Shown here one piece after another: positions 7,855 through 16,366 of a stretch of DNA of 64,000 nt. The stretch comes from CAJMNU01 sp905214855 (GTDB lineage Bacteria; Bacillota; Clostridia; Lachnospirales; Lachnospiraceae), in the NCBI GenBank assembly GCA_937890595.1, contig CALADM010000035.1, positions 6,362 through 70,361 on the forward strand. Reading direction: 5' to 3'. A program made the translations under genes and the position numbers. Below the pieces are notes generated by a model, which was not told the origin of the DNA, ran no database searches, and saw only the letters and a list, made by a program, of their open reading frames with translations. How positions within the stretch are numbered: position 1 is the stretch's first letter; every line of letters starts with the position of its first letter.

Positions 7855-9105
7855 CTATGCTTTATAATTTTCTATAACAGAACGCCGCAAAAGATCCAGC
7901 GCCTTCATGGTCGCTTGCTCGCGGATCTTTTCACGATTTCCCTTGAACTGATAACATTCTACTGCAACATGATCTTTCAGATAACATCCAATGTATACCA
8001 ATCCCACTGGTTTTTCTTCTGTTCCACCATCCGGTCCTGCTATACCAGTGATCGATACACAGATATCACTATCCGCAGCCAATATACCTCCTGTTGCCAT
8101 CTCCTTTGCCACCTGTTCACTGACTGCTCCATATTTCTTTAAAGTACTCTTGCTGACCTCAAGATTTTTTCTCTTTGCCTTATTAGAGTAAGTGATAAAT
8201 CCCTCTTTATAGACATCAGATACACCAGCCACATTCACCAATTTTGCAGCCAGCATTCCACCTGTACAGGACTCTGCCGTAGAAACCGTCAGGTCATATT
8301 TCTTTAAAAGACGGACAACCGCCATTTCCAGAGTTTCTTCCTCTTTGGTCGTATAAATTGCCATCCCAAAACGATTTTTTAATTCCTTTACGATCGGCTT
8401 GATCTGTTTTTTTGCCTCTTCCTCGTTTGCTGCCTTGGCAGTTACACGCAAGTGTACTTCCCCAGTTTTTGCATATGGTGCAATGGTTGGATTTGTCTGC
8501 GCTTCGATCAGATCTTTTACCATGTCTGCCACCTGACTCTCTCCATATCCACAAATCTTTACCATCTGAGATACGATCGTCTGTGGCTGTCTGGAGGCAA
8601 GATACGGCATCACCTGTTTGGTAAACATAGGAATCAGTTCATTTGGTGGACCTGGAAGCAGAATTGCCGTTTTCTGATCTTTTTCCATTATCAATCCTGG
8701 AGCCATTCCATTTTCGTTGTCCAACACTTTACATCCTTCAGGAATCATTGCCTGTTTCCAGTTATTATCTGGGATTTCTTTATAAATACTGTTTTTAAAG
8801 AAATCTTCCAAACGCTCTCTCGTGTGCGGATCTTCCACCAAAGAATATCCCATCACTTCTGCACAGACTTCCTTGGTCAGATCATCCTCCGTAGGTCCAA
8901 GACCTCCAGTGATCACAACCACATCCGCACGTTTTAAAGCAGTTTCAAATGTTTCCTTCATCCGTTCTCTGTTGTCCCCAACTGTCACCTGATAATACAC
9001 AGACAGACCAGCTGCTGCACACTTTTCTGCTAAAAAACGAGTATTTGTGTTTACAATGTTTCCAAGAAGTAATTCTGTACCAACTGATATTAATTCTACG
9101 ACCAT
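7855..9105 (-). CDS. cinA: CinA family protein with C-terminal nicotinamide-nucleotide amidase domain
   Basis: A 416-residue two-domain CinA. The N-terminal MoaB/MogA-like domain (about residues 1-170) shows VGTELLLGNIVNTN and ITGGLGPTEDDLTKE. The C-terminal PncC domain (about 255-410) carries STAESCTGGMLAAKL with the catalytic serine, and ITGIAGPDGGTEEKPVGLV. PncC-type domains deamidate nicotinamide mononucleotide in pyridine nucleotide salvage; full-length CinA is also linked to competence and DNA damage in some Firmicutes. The ATG at 9105 has GGAGG five to six bases ahead. A frame running four codons further upstream would need a TTG within the ribosome site. pgsA lies 155 bp upstream, leaving room for a separate promoter. 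recA, its usual partner in many Firmicutes, is not adjacent. Confidence 0.95.
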   Translation of the reverse strand: MVVELISVGTELLLGNIVNTNTRFLAEKCAAAGLSVYYQVTVGDNRERMKETFETALKRADVVVITGGLGPTEDDLTKEVCAEVMGYSLVEDPHTRERLEDFFKNSIYKEIPDNNWKQAMIPEGCKVLDNENGMAPGLIMEKDQKTAILLPGPPNELIPMFTKQVMPYLASRQPQTIVSQMVKICGYGESQVADMVKDLIEAQTNPTIAPYAKTGEVHLRVTAKAANEEEAKKQIKPIVKELKNRFGMAIYTTKEEETLEMAVVRLLKKYDLTVSTAESCTGGMLAAKLVNVAGVSDVYKEGFITYSNKAKRKNLEVSKSTLKKYGAVSEQVAKEMATGGILAADSDICVSITGIAGPDGGTEEKPVGLVYIGCYLKDHVAVECYQFKGNREKIREQATMKALDLLRRSVIENYKA

Positions 9106-9260
9106 AGTTTCCTCCAAATTATTGTAACATCCGATTCTTTTGTTTTTTCTCTGATTCTTCTGTCTAAACTTCCTTTGTTGGTTCTCCTGTTGCCATATAG
9201 AGTATCTTTTTTATTGTATTTTTCAATTTAGCGTATTGATTTTGACAGATCTTTCTTCTA

Positions 9261-9803
9261 TCAGTGTTCCCCGTCTGTTAAGACATGAGCATTCTTCACC
9301 AGATAATCCAGTAGAGAAATCACTGTAAGAATAAGAGCCGCCCAAATAAAAAGTGTAGTAATCATATTCAATGCTTCAATTCTCACAATCAAAAGAATGA
9401 CCATGATCATCTGAGACACTGTCTTAAATTTTCCCCAATAACTTGCTGCGATCACAACTCCGTTATCCGAAGCAACAAGACGAAATCCACTAATGATAAA
9501 CTCACGGCTGATAATAATGATAACCATCCATGCTGGCAGCTGTCCCAATTCCACAAAACATACCAATGCAGAACACACCAACAATTTATCTGCCAACGGG
9601 TCCATAAATTTACCAAAATTTGTTACCAGATTATATTTTCTTGCAATCTTCCCATCTAAAAGATCTGTAAGACTGGCTATAATAAAGATTGCTGTTGCCA
9701 CAAAACGAAGAGTCTGGTTATTTCCTCCCTGCGCCAAGAGAGCTATTACAAAAAATGGAATCAAAATCACACGCAATATCGTTAGTTTATTCGGCAAATT
9801 CAT
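9261..9803 (-). CDS. pgsA: CDP-diacylglycerol-glycerol-3-phosphate 3-phosphatidyltransferase
   Basis: A 180-residue integral membrane enzyme that makes phosphatidylglycerol phosphate, the committed step to phosphatidylglycerol. The CDP-alcohol phosphotransferase signature is complete: DLLDGKIAR at about residues 47-55, then G and D spaced to the third and fourth aspartates in GKFMDPLAD. Four to six membrane segments are apparent. The ATG at 9803 has AGGAGAG seven bases ahead and overlaps the last 17 bp of rimO, so the two genes are co-translated. The rimO-pgsA pair is common in Firmicutes. Confidence 0.96.
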   Translation of the reverse strand: MNLPNKLTILRVILIPFFVIALLAQGGNNQTLRFVATAIFIIASLTDLLDGKIARKYNLVTNFGKFMDPLADKLLVCSALVCFVELGQLPAWMVIIIISREFIISGFRLVASDNGVVIAASYWGKFKTVSQMIMVILLIVRIEALNMITTLFIWAALILTVISLLDYLVKNAHVLTDGEH

Positions 9804-11124
9804 CGTAAATCTCTCCTATCAAATCATAATCCTGAGCACCTGTCACACGGACACGGACAAAGTCCCCTGTCATCAATTCCAATGGTGTCTGTACAAAAAT
9901 CAGACCATCCACATTTGGAGCATCCATATAAGTACGTCCTACATAAGCATGTTCTTCTGCCAATTTCCCCTCGATCAAAACATCCAGAACCGTTCCTATC
10001 ATTATCTCTGATTTTTCAAAAACAATTTCCTGCTGCAGCTCCATCAGTTCATCTCTTCTTTCCTCTTTCACATCTTCTGGTACTTGATCTGGGAAAGAGT
10101 AAGCTGGTGTATCTTCCTCAGCAGAATAAGCAAAAACACCAAGTCTCTCAAATTCCATCTCATTCACAAAACGGTAAAGTTCCTGATGGTCTTCCTCTGT
10201 CTCCCCTGGGAATCCAGAAATCAATGTAGTCCGCAGAGCGATATCTGGTATTCTCTCACGCAGCTTTGAAATGGTCTTTCTCAATTCTTCCTGCGTGGTC
10301 CTTCGGTTCATTCGCTTTAAAATAGGATCACTGGCATGTTGGATCGGAATATCCAAATAATGACATACTTTCTCTTCTGATGCGATCACATCAATGAGTT
10401 CATCTGTGATCTCTTCTGGATAGCAATACTGAATGCGGATCCACTGAATACCAGAAATATTAGCCAATTTTCTCAAAAGTTCTGGAAGCATCTTTTTGCC
10501 ATAAAGATCCATGCCATACAAAGTTGTCTCCTGTGCCACCAAGATCAATTCCTTGATCCCTTTTTGGGCAAGTTCTTCTGCTTCTTCAATCAGGCTCTCC
10601 ATTGGCACACTGCGGTAATGACCTCTCAGATCTGGAATGATACAATATGTGCAGCGCTTGTCACATCCTTCTGCAATCTTTAAAAAAGAATAATACCCCC
10701 CAGTCGTCACAATACGGCGACTTCCCACATGTGGAAGTGCACTGACATCATGAAAACATTGTGCCTTTTCTCCCTTTCTCGCCTGATCTAATACGGAAAC
10801 GATCTCGTCATAAGAAGATGTTCCCAAAATCCCATCTACCTCTGGGATCTCTGTAAGAATCTCTTCTTTGTACCGCTGTGCCATACATCCTGTCACGATC
10901 AGAGTCTTCAAGCTGCCCTCTTTTTTATATTCTGCCATTTCCAAAATGGTACTGACACTCTCTTCCTTTGCATCTCCGATAAAGCAGCAGGTATTTATGA
11001 TCATTGCCTCCGCTTCTCTCTCCTCATCTGTAAAGGTATGTCCTGCCTGTTCCAAAAGAGACAGCATTTTTTCTGTGTCTACCAGATTTTTGTCACAGCC
11101 AAGAGATATAAACATGATTTTCAT
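9787..11124 (-). CDS. rimO: Ribosomal protein S12 methylthiotransferase RimO
   Basis: A 445-residue radical SAM enzyme that methylthiolates an aspartate of ribosomal protein S12. The N-terminal UPF0004 domain has its three cysteines (SLGCDKNL, NTCCFIGDAKEES and VTGCMAQRY). The radical SAM cluster motif CDKRCTYC lies near residue 154. A TRAM domain covers about residues 380-445. The opening MKIMFISLGCDKN and the wording around DLRGHYRSVP fit RimO rather than MiaB. It lies 85 bp after rpoZ, beyond the rpoZ terminator. Confidence 0.95.
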   Translation of the reverse strand: MKIMFISLGCDKNLVDTEKMLSLLEQAGHTFTDEEREAEAMIINTCCFIGDAKEESVSTILEMAEYKKEGSLKTLIVTGCMAQRYKEEILTEIPEVDGILGTSSYDEIVSVLDQARKGEKAQCFHDVSALPHVGSRRIVTTGGYYSFLKIAEGCDKRCTYCIIPDLRGHYRSVPMESLIEEAEELAQKGIKELILVAQETTLYGMDLYGKKMLPELLRKLANISGIQWIRIQYCYPEEITDELIDVIASEEKVCHYLDIPIQHASDPILKRMNRRTTQEELRKTISKLRERIPDIALRTTLISGFPGETEEDHQELYRFVNEMEFERLGVFAYSAEEDTPAYSFPDQVPEDVKEERRDELMELQQEIVFEKSEIMIGTVLDVLIEGKLAEEHAYVGRTYMDAPNVDGLIFVQTPLELMTGDFVRVRVTGAQDYDLIGEIYDEFAE

Positions 11125-11162
11125 AAATTTCTTCTCTTCCCCTTTCTTGTTTTTTCAAAATG

Positions 11163-11200
11163 AAAAGAAAAGCCATCCCTAGAAAGGGGAGATGGCTTTT
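11163..11200 (-). terminator. Intrinsic terminator of the yicC-gmk-rpoZ unit
   Basis: On the minus strand the arms agccatc and gatggct, extended by C/G pairs around a bulge, are followed by ttttctttt. It begins just after the rpoZ stop codon. Confidence 0.75.
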
Positions 11201-11208
11201 GTGCTACA

Positions 11209-11463
11209 TCATTCATCTTCAGACACGTCTTCTTCGCTTACAATTTTCACTTTTGACTTATACAGCTCATTGATAGCAATAGAAAGAGGTTTCTTTCCTG
11301 CTGGAGCAGACACCATTGGCTCTTCTCCTGCGATCAGCTGTCTGGCACGTTTTGCAGTAGCGATCACAATAGAGTAACGGCTCTGTACTACAGGCTCCTC
11401 TCCTGGCTCTACATCGCGGTTTACCGCCTCAATCAAATCAGAATAAGATGGTCTTAACATCAT
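11209..11463 (-). CDS. rpoZ: DNA-directed RNA polymerase omega subunit
   Basis: An 84-residue omega subunit, which helps fold and assemble the beta' subunit of RNA polymerase. Family features are MLRPSYSDLIEAVN at the start, SRYSIVIATAKRARQLI in the middle, and KKPLSIAINELYKSKV. The C terminus is acidic (VSEEDVSEDE). Two ATG codons stand side by side; the first has GGAG nine bases ahead. It follows gmk by 60 bp, as in most Firmicutes. Confidence 0.95.
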   Translation of the reverse strand: MMLRPSYSDLIEAVNRDVEPGEEPVVQSRYSIVIATAKRARQLIAGEEPMVSAPAGKKPLSIAINELYKSKVKIVSEEDVSEDE

Positions 11464-11523
11464 AATCAGTATCTCCTTTCAGAATAACAAATCTTTTATA
11501 TTGATATCGCAAAAACACTGCAA

Positions 11524-12165
11524 TTACTCAGCGTCTTCGCTGATCTCCTGTAATTCTTCCTGAATCTTCTCCACAAAAGAAGTATTTCTGGATAAAGTTT
11601 TATGCTGAGCATCAATAAGCTCATGCAATTCTCGCACAGCATCTTCTAATCGATCGTTGACAACCAGATAGTCATACTGTGCCATATAAGCGGCTTCTTC
11701 AGAAGCTCTTCTCATACGATTTGCCACCACTTCTGGTGTCTCTGTACCTCTGCCTACCAGACGGCGATACAGCTCTTTTGCAGAAGGCGGGGTTATAAAA
11801 ATCAACATTGCCTCTGGGAACTGCTCTTTTACATGTAATGCTCCCTGAATCTCAATTTCTAAGATCACATCTTTTCCTGCTTCAAGCTGTCCAAAAACAT
11901 ATTCCTTTGGTGTTCCATAGAAGTTTTCCACATACTGTGCATACTCGATCAATTCTGCATTCTCAATCATTGTCTGGAATTCTTCCTTTGTTTTAAAGAA
12001 ATAATGCACTCCATCTTTTTCTCCAGGTCTAGGGGAACGTGTTGTTGCTGAAACAGAGAGTGCATATGTATCATACTGTTTTAACAGCGCCTCGATCAAA
12101 GTTCCTTTTCCTGCACCAGAAAAACCTGAAATCACGACCAAAATGCCCTTTTTCACATCGCTCAT
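11524..12165 (-). CDS. gmk: Guanylate kinase
   Basis: A 213-residue enzyme that phosphorylates GMP and dGMP. The P-loop is GFSGAGKGT near residue 15. The GMP-binding region follows, with SATTRSPRPGEKDGVHYFF and EIEIQGALHVKE. The lid arginines are in RRLVGRGTETPEVVANRM. The C terminus runs about ten residues past the core and is acidic. It lies 21 bp after yicC, and rpoZ follows. In many Firmicutes a small RemA/DUF370 gene sits between yicC and gmk; it is absent here. Confidence 0.96.
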   Translation of the reverse strand: MSDVKKGILVVISGFSGAGKGTLIEALLKQYDTYALSVSATTRSPRPGEKDGVHYFFKTKEEFQTMIENAELIEYAQYVENFYGTPKEYVFGQLEAGKDVILEIEIQGALHVKEQFPEAMLIFITPPSAKELYRRLVGRGTETPEVVANRMRRASEEAAYMAQYDYLVVNDRLEDAVRELHELIDAQHKTLSRNTSFVEKIQEELQEISEDAE

Positions 12166-12186
12166 TTATCTTCCATCCTTATCCCA

Positions 12187-13065
12187 TTATTCAATATTCT
12201 GAATCTGTTCTCTTACCTTTTCAATCTCTGTCTTGAGTGCGATCGCTTTATCAGAAATCATCTGATCATTGGATTTTGAGAGAATGGTGTTTGCCTCACG
12301 GTTCATCTCCTGTGCAATAAAATCCAGCTTTCTTCCCACACTTCCTCCTTGGAGCAATTCTGCTCTGGTCGCTGCAATGTGGCTCTTTAAACGTACTGTC
12401 TCCTCATCCACACAGATCTTATCTGCATAGATCGTCACTTCTGCTGCAATCCGACTCTCATCCAGAGCTGTCTCTGCGAGAAGTTCTTTTACTTTGTTCT
12501 CCAATTTCTGTCGATATTCTGTCAAAATATTCGGGAATCGAACTTCAATCTCATCTACAAGATGATCCATATAATCCAGTTTGGAGAGTAAATCTTCTTT
12601 CAGGTTCTCTCCTTCTTTTACTCTCGCTTCCACAAAAGCCTTGGCAGCTTCTGAAAGCCCCTTCTCCAGAATCTTCCACATCTGTTCTTCATCTTCCACA
12701 ACCGGTTCCATCGTAAGAACCTCCGGACATTTAGACAAAGCAGATACTTTGATATCATTCACAATGCCAAATTCCTCTTCCATCTGTTTGAAGTACTTCA
12801 TATACTCGGCAGCCAGACTGGCATTATATCTTAGCACCATAGTGTCTTCTGTATAATCCTCATATGTGATGAAGACATCTACCTTTCCCCGTTGTATATA
12901 CTGCTTCAGTGTGCTGCGGATCGCTGCCTCAAAATAATTAAATTTTTTGGGCATCTTAATATTCAGATCCAAATATCTATGATTCACAGCTTTCATCTCT
13001 ACGGATAATTTATACTCATCCGTCAGAATCTCACTTCGGCCAAATCCTGTCATGCTTTTCAACAT
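12187..13065 (-). CDS. yicC: YicC/YloC family endoribonuclease
   Basis: A 292-residue YicC-family protein. It begins with the family signature MLKSMTGFGRSE, continues with NHRYLDLNIKMPK, and has the C-terminal DUF1732 domain with DKICVDEETVRLKSH and the closing EIEKVREQIQNIE. E. coli YicC and B. subtilis YloC have been described as endoribonucleases acting on structured or small RNAs. It is first in a transcript with gmk and rpoZ, read from a near-consensus promoter and a folded leader (13102-13205). Confidence 0.93.
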   Translation of the reverse strand: MLKSMTGFGRSEILTDEYKLSVEMKAVNHRYLDLNIKMPKKFNYFEAAIRSTLKQYIQRGKVDVFITYEDYTEDTMVLRYNASLAAEYMKYFKQMEEEFGIVNDIKVSALSKCPEVLTMEPVVEDEEQMWKILEKGLSEAAKAFVEARVKEGENLKEDLLSKLDYMDHLVDEIEVRFPNILTEYRQKLENKVKELLAETALDESRIAAEVTIYADKICVDEETVRLKSHIAATRAELLQGGSVGRKLDFIAQEMNREANTILSKSNDQMISDKAIALKTEIEKVREQIQNIE

Positions 13066-13101
13066 TCTAGCTTACCTCTTCCTTTATTTGGGCTGTCTGC
13101 A

Positions 13102-13163
13102 GGGCATCTCATCCTTATAACAACTTTTTATAAGAGGTCAAATCCTTTTTTGACCTGCTGCCC
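13102..13163 (-). ncRNA. Putative structured 5' leader of yicC-gmk-rpoZ
   Basis: On the minus strand a closing helix (GGGCA with TGCCC) encloses two perfect hairpins: AGGTCAAA/TTTGACCT with a six-base loop, and CTTATAA/TTATAAG with a seven-base loop. The two hairpins abut each other, giving a three-way junction of about 62 nt. It begins only a few bases after the expected transcription start. No T run follows, so it is not a terminator. The function is not known to me, and it does not match a riboswitch class I recognise. Confidence 0.5.
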
Positions 13164-13176
13164 CTAGTATCATCTT

Positions 13177-13205
13177 ATTATAAAACATCATAAATAGCAA
13201 GTCAA
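13177..13205 (-). promoter_or_regulatory. Strong sigma-A promoter of yicC
   Basis: On the minus strand TTGACT (13200-13205) and TATAAT (13177-13182) are exactly 17 bp apart. It starts 15 bp after the rqcH stop codon and points to yicC... transcription begins near 13170, ahead of the folded leader. Confidence 0.8.
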
Positions 13206-13219
13206 CACAAACCGAAATA

Positions 13220-14965
13220 TCATGACAAAATTTCCTTTAACTCTAATTTCGGTTCTGCTAAAAGGGAATAATTTGTGTGATAGATCACAAATCCCGGAGC
13301 CGCACCTGTGACTTTTCGAAGGAATTTTCTTTCAATATAGTCAATCTCCACTTTATCATTTGATCGCCCCTTAGAATAATATGCTGCCAAAGATCCCGCT
13401 TCCTCAAACACACGATCCGGAAGTTCTTTTCCCTCAGTCCTTACAATCACATGCGATCCCGGAATCCCTTTGGCATGAAACCACCAGTCTCCTCCATTGG
13501 CAAATTTAAATGTCAACTCTTCATTCTGATAGTTGTTCTTACCAACATAAATATGAAAACCGTCACTGGAAATATAGTGGAAAGGTCGGCTAGTCACTTT
13601 CACTTTTTTTCCGCCTGAAGAATGGCGTTTGATATATCCAAATTCTGTCAATTCCTCTTTGATCTGAACCAGATCTTCCTCTTTCAAGGCAATATCCAAG
13701 GAAGCGCTGATGGATTCCAAATGATCGATCTCTGATTTTGTCTGTTTTATCTGTTCAGAGAGTGCTTCTGCGGTTCTCTTTAATTTGTTGTATTTATCAA
13801 AAAACTTCTGTGCATTCTCCTTTGCAGACATCTGTGGATCCAGTGGGATTTTAATATCCTCATTTGTATAATAATTCAAACAGGAAAACTCTTTTTCTCC
13901 ACCCTGAAGTTCATATCCATACGTATTAAGCAGTTCCCCATATACTCTATACTTATCTTTTTTTTCTGTATCACGCATCTGTTTGAGCTGAAGATCATAT
14001 TTTTTGATATTTCTCTCTAGGGCAGTCTGTACAATGCGACGCAGATCTACAGATTTTTGTTTGATCCTTGTGACTGTATTTTTCTGTGCATAATATGTCT
14101 CCAAAAGAACACTGATAGACTGATATGACTCACTTGTATATCCGCCTCCATCAAAACAGGATAACGGAATAGAAGCAAATTCTTCTGGTGTGTCCCCCTT
14201 ATAAATAATATTTGGTTCAAAACATCCGTTTTTTATATCTTCCATCACATTAGAAAACATGTGATATATGTGTGTCACTTCTGCATCAGAAAGAGTGTTG
14301 GCAGATATATCGGAATCTACACTGCTCAAAAAACAGATCTCTTCTGCTACAATCGGGCTGATCCCTGTCAGGTTCAAATACAAAGCTTTCTGTATAGATG
14401 CCGGCGTATGCAATATCTTTTCTTTAAAAACCTCTTCTGAAATGGTAAGAGGATCTTCTTTTTCCTGAGTCTTTGGGATAAAGTATTCTCTTCCCGGAAG
14501 CACCTCACGCACAGAGCTGACCTGTGCAGAAATATGTTTGATACTATCAATGATCATTCCCTTTTCGTCACAGAAAATAATATTGCTGTGCTTTCCCATC
14601 AGCTCTACAATCAAATATTTGCGCCGCACATCTCCAAGTTCATCTAAATGTTCAATTTCTATGCGTACAATCCTCTCCATCCCCGGCTGAGTAACAGAAA
14701 GTATTTTACCATTTGCTATATGTTTTCTGAGCAGCATACAAAAATTAGGGGCTGTAAGCGGACTGGGTTTGTTGTTCTCTGTAAAATACAGAAGAGGCAG
14801 GCTGGCGTTCACAGAAATCAAAAGCCGCCATGTATCTTTCTGGTTTTTTATCGTAAAAAGCAGTTCATCTTTTTCAGGCTGTGCAATCTTGCTGATTCGT
14901 CCCATCACCAGACGATCCTGCATTTCTTTTGTTAAATTTGCAATGACAATTCCATCAAATGCCAT
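13220..14965 (-). CDS. rqcH: Rqc2/RqcH homologue (NFACT family, FbpA-like)
   Basis: A 581-residue NFACT protein. RqcH binds stalled 50S-peptidyl-tRNA complexes and adds C-terminal alanine tails that mark the chain for degradation. The NFACT-N domain starts MAFDGIVIANL and holds ELMGKHSNIIF near residue 121. A long coiled-coil middle (about 285-440) is followed by the NFACT-R/DUF814 domain with WWFHAKGIPGSHVI. The residues at 97-98 are Glu-Arg (GMERIV), where the well-studied Bacillus protein has Asp-Arg. The ATG at 14965 was chosen because GGGAGGA stands just ahead; an open frame continues 51 codons upstream but has no family residues. The reading is confident. Whether the Glu affects tailing cannot be told. 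Confidence 0.92.
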   Translation of the reverse strand: MAFDGIVIANLTKEMQDRLVMGRISKIAQPEKDELLFTIKNQKDTWRLLISVNASLPLLYFTENNKPSPLTAPNFCMLLRKHIANGKILSVTQPGMERIVRIEIEHLDELGDVRRKYLIVELMGKHSNIIFCDEKGMIIDSIKHISAQVSSVREVLPGREYFIPKTQEKEDPLTISEEVFKEKILHTPASIQKALYLNLTGISPIVAEEICFLSSVDSDISANTLSDAEVTHIYHMFSNVMEDIKNGCFEPNIIYKGDTPEEFASIPLSCFDGGGYTSESYQSISVLLETYYAQKNTVTRIKQKSVDLRRIVQTALERNIKKYDLQLKQMRDTEKKDKYRVYGELLNTYGYELQGGEKEFSCLNYYTNEDIKIPLDPQMSAKENAQKFFDKYNKLKRTAEALSEQIKQTKSEIDHLESISASLDIALKEEDLVQIKEELTEFGYIKRHSSGGKKVKVTSRPFHYISSDGFHIYVGKNNYQNEELTFKFANGGDWWFHAKGIPGSHVIVRTEGKELPDRVFEEAGSLAAYYSKGRSNDKVEIDYIERKFLRKVTGAAPGFVIYHTNYSLLAEPKLELKEILS

Positions 14966-15004
14966 AAAGTCCTCCCTATTGTCAAAAAATCTTCTTCGCC
15001 AGAA

Positions 15005-15037
15005 ACGGCAAAAGAGCAGAAACTCCTCTTTTGCCGT
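15005..15037. repeat. 12-bp perfect hairpin upstream of rqcH
   Basis: acggcaaaagag and ctcttttgccgt form a perfect stem around a nine-base loop, 40 bp ahead of the rqcH start. On the minus strand the next T run (GATTTTTTG) begins about 15 bases after the stem, so it is at best an imperfect terminator for the upstream efflux genes, or part of the rqcH leader. Confidence 0.5.
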
Positions 15038-15106
15038 CTTTGACCTATTCACTATTAGAAAGAAAAAGCATAATGCCTTGTCTACTAAAAGTATTCTTAT
15101 ACAAGT

Positions 15107-15115
15107 ATCATAACA
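15107..15115 (-). promoter_or_regulatory. Possible extended -10 promoter of rqcH
   Basis: On the minus strand TGTTATGAT gives an extended -10 (TG, one base, TATGAT). The -35 position is weak (TTTTCT at 17 bp). If used, the 12-bp hairpin at 15005-15037 would lie in the rqcH leader. Confidence 0.3.
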
Positions 15116-15160
15116 CATCTCAGAAAAATAGAAAAGTCCTTCCCAAAACTCCTCTTTCTC

Positions 15161-16366
15161 TTATTCGTAGCGCAAAGCATCAATAGGATCTGCTTTCGCT
15201 GCCTTAGAAGCCGGATATAAACCAAAAAAGATCCCGACAACAGCAGAAAAACTAACTGCCATCAACACAATCGATGGGCGGATCACAACAGAAACTCCCA
15301 AAAGCGTTCCTCCCAGAGAGACCAGACCCACTCCCATAAGAACACCAATCAATCCTCCAAATGCAGATATAATAGCTGACTCTGTCAAAAACTGCATCAA
15401 CACATCCCGTGTTCTTGCACCAAGTGCCTTTCTAATACCAATCTCTCTTGTCCTCTCAGTAACAGATACCAACATAATATTCATAATGCCGATTCCTCCT
15501 ACTAAAAGTGAGATTGCTGCAATAGCTCCAACTGCTACAGAAAGACTGGAAAGGATCATATCCCACTGTCCCATCTCATCCTTTGCAGAATAATAGACGA
15601 TCATCTCCTCTGGACGGTCTGTGATCTTAGACATATAACGGACAAATTTTTTACTGAACACACTATGATCCAAACCGTCCGCCACATAAAAATTTAAGGA
15701 GAAATTCCAGTCACCGGGCGAAACCATCAGCGTATATGGCACATATGCCTCCCCATTTTGACCATTTCCCATCATCAGCGCTGCAAAAGCAGACATATTT
15801 TTTTCATAAACACCAACTACATAATAATCATCCAGATCTTTTCTTATGGATGTCCTAAAAGATCTCCCAACAACATCATCTGTTCCAAACAGACGGATCG
15901 CTGTCTCTTTCTCCAACACCACATTCTTTTTCCGATTTTTCACATCATCTTCATTGATCATACGACCATGGATCAGTTTGACCGGCTGTACCTTATCATA
16001 TCCGCTGTTCACTCCTGTATAATAAATCTTCATACGATTGCGTCCATAAACTGCTTCCTGTGTCTCACCACTTGCAAAATCAATATATGGGATCTCCTCT
16101 GGAAATGTTTCTTGTACCTGTTCCATATCGTCTATCGTAAAATAATCGCTTTCTCTAAATTCTTCTACAGCATATGAAACATAACTTACAACCCTATTGA
16201 CACCAACTTCTTTGTAAAGATCCGCCATCATCCCACGCATACTATCTCCAATAGAAACGATCGCGATCACAGATCCAATACCAATGATCATGCCAAGCAT
16301 CGTCAAAAAAGATCGCATTTTATTGGCACGGATCGCAGAAAATGCCATTGTGATATTCTCAAACAT
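15161..16366 (-). CDS. MacB-like ABC transporter permease (module 1)
   Basis: A 401-residue permease with the MacB layout: one N-terminal membrane span (MRSFLTMLGMIIGIGSVIAI), a large extracytoplasmic domain (about residues 45-280), then three spans with LVGGIGIMNIMLVSVTERTR and the end SKAAKADPIDALRYE. Such permeases act with an ATPase and an adaptor to export peptides, drugs or envelope factors, and the three genes are all here. The ATG at 16366 has GGAGGAG ahead; a longer open frame upstream belongs to the ATPase gene in another frame. It overlaps the ATPase stop by 8 bp. The substrate is unknown. Confidence 0.9.
   Translation of the reverse strand: MFENITMAFSAIRANKMRSFLTMLGMIIGIGSVIAIVSIGDSMRGMMADLYKEVGVNRVVSYVSYAVEEFRESDYFTIDDMEQVQETFPEEIPYIDFASGETQEAVYGRNRMKIYYTGVNSGYDKVQPVKLIHGRMINEDDVKNRKKNVVLEKETAIRLFGTDDVVGRSFRTSIRKDLDDYYVVGVYEKNMSAFAALMMGNGQNGEAYVPYTLMVSPGDWNFSLNFYVADGLDHSVFSKKFVRYMSKITDRPEEMIVYYSAKDEMGQWDMILSSLSVAVGAIAAISLLVGGIGIMNIMLVSVTERTREIGIRKALGARTRDVLMQFLTESAIISAFGGLIGVLMGVGLVSLGGTLLGVSVVIRPSIVLMAVSFSAVVGIFFGLYPASKAAKADPIDALRYE

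Noticed and set aside
15001..15118. 51-residue extension of rqcH
   Set aside because: No family residues and no ribosome site; MAFDGIVIANL is the normal start.
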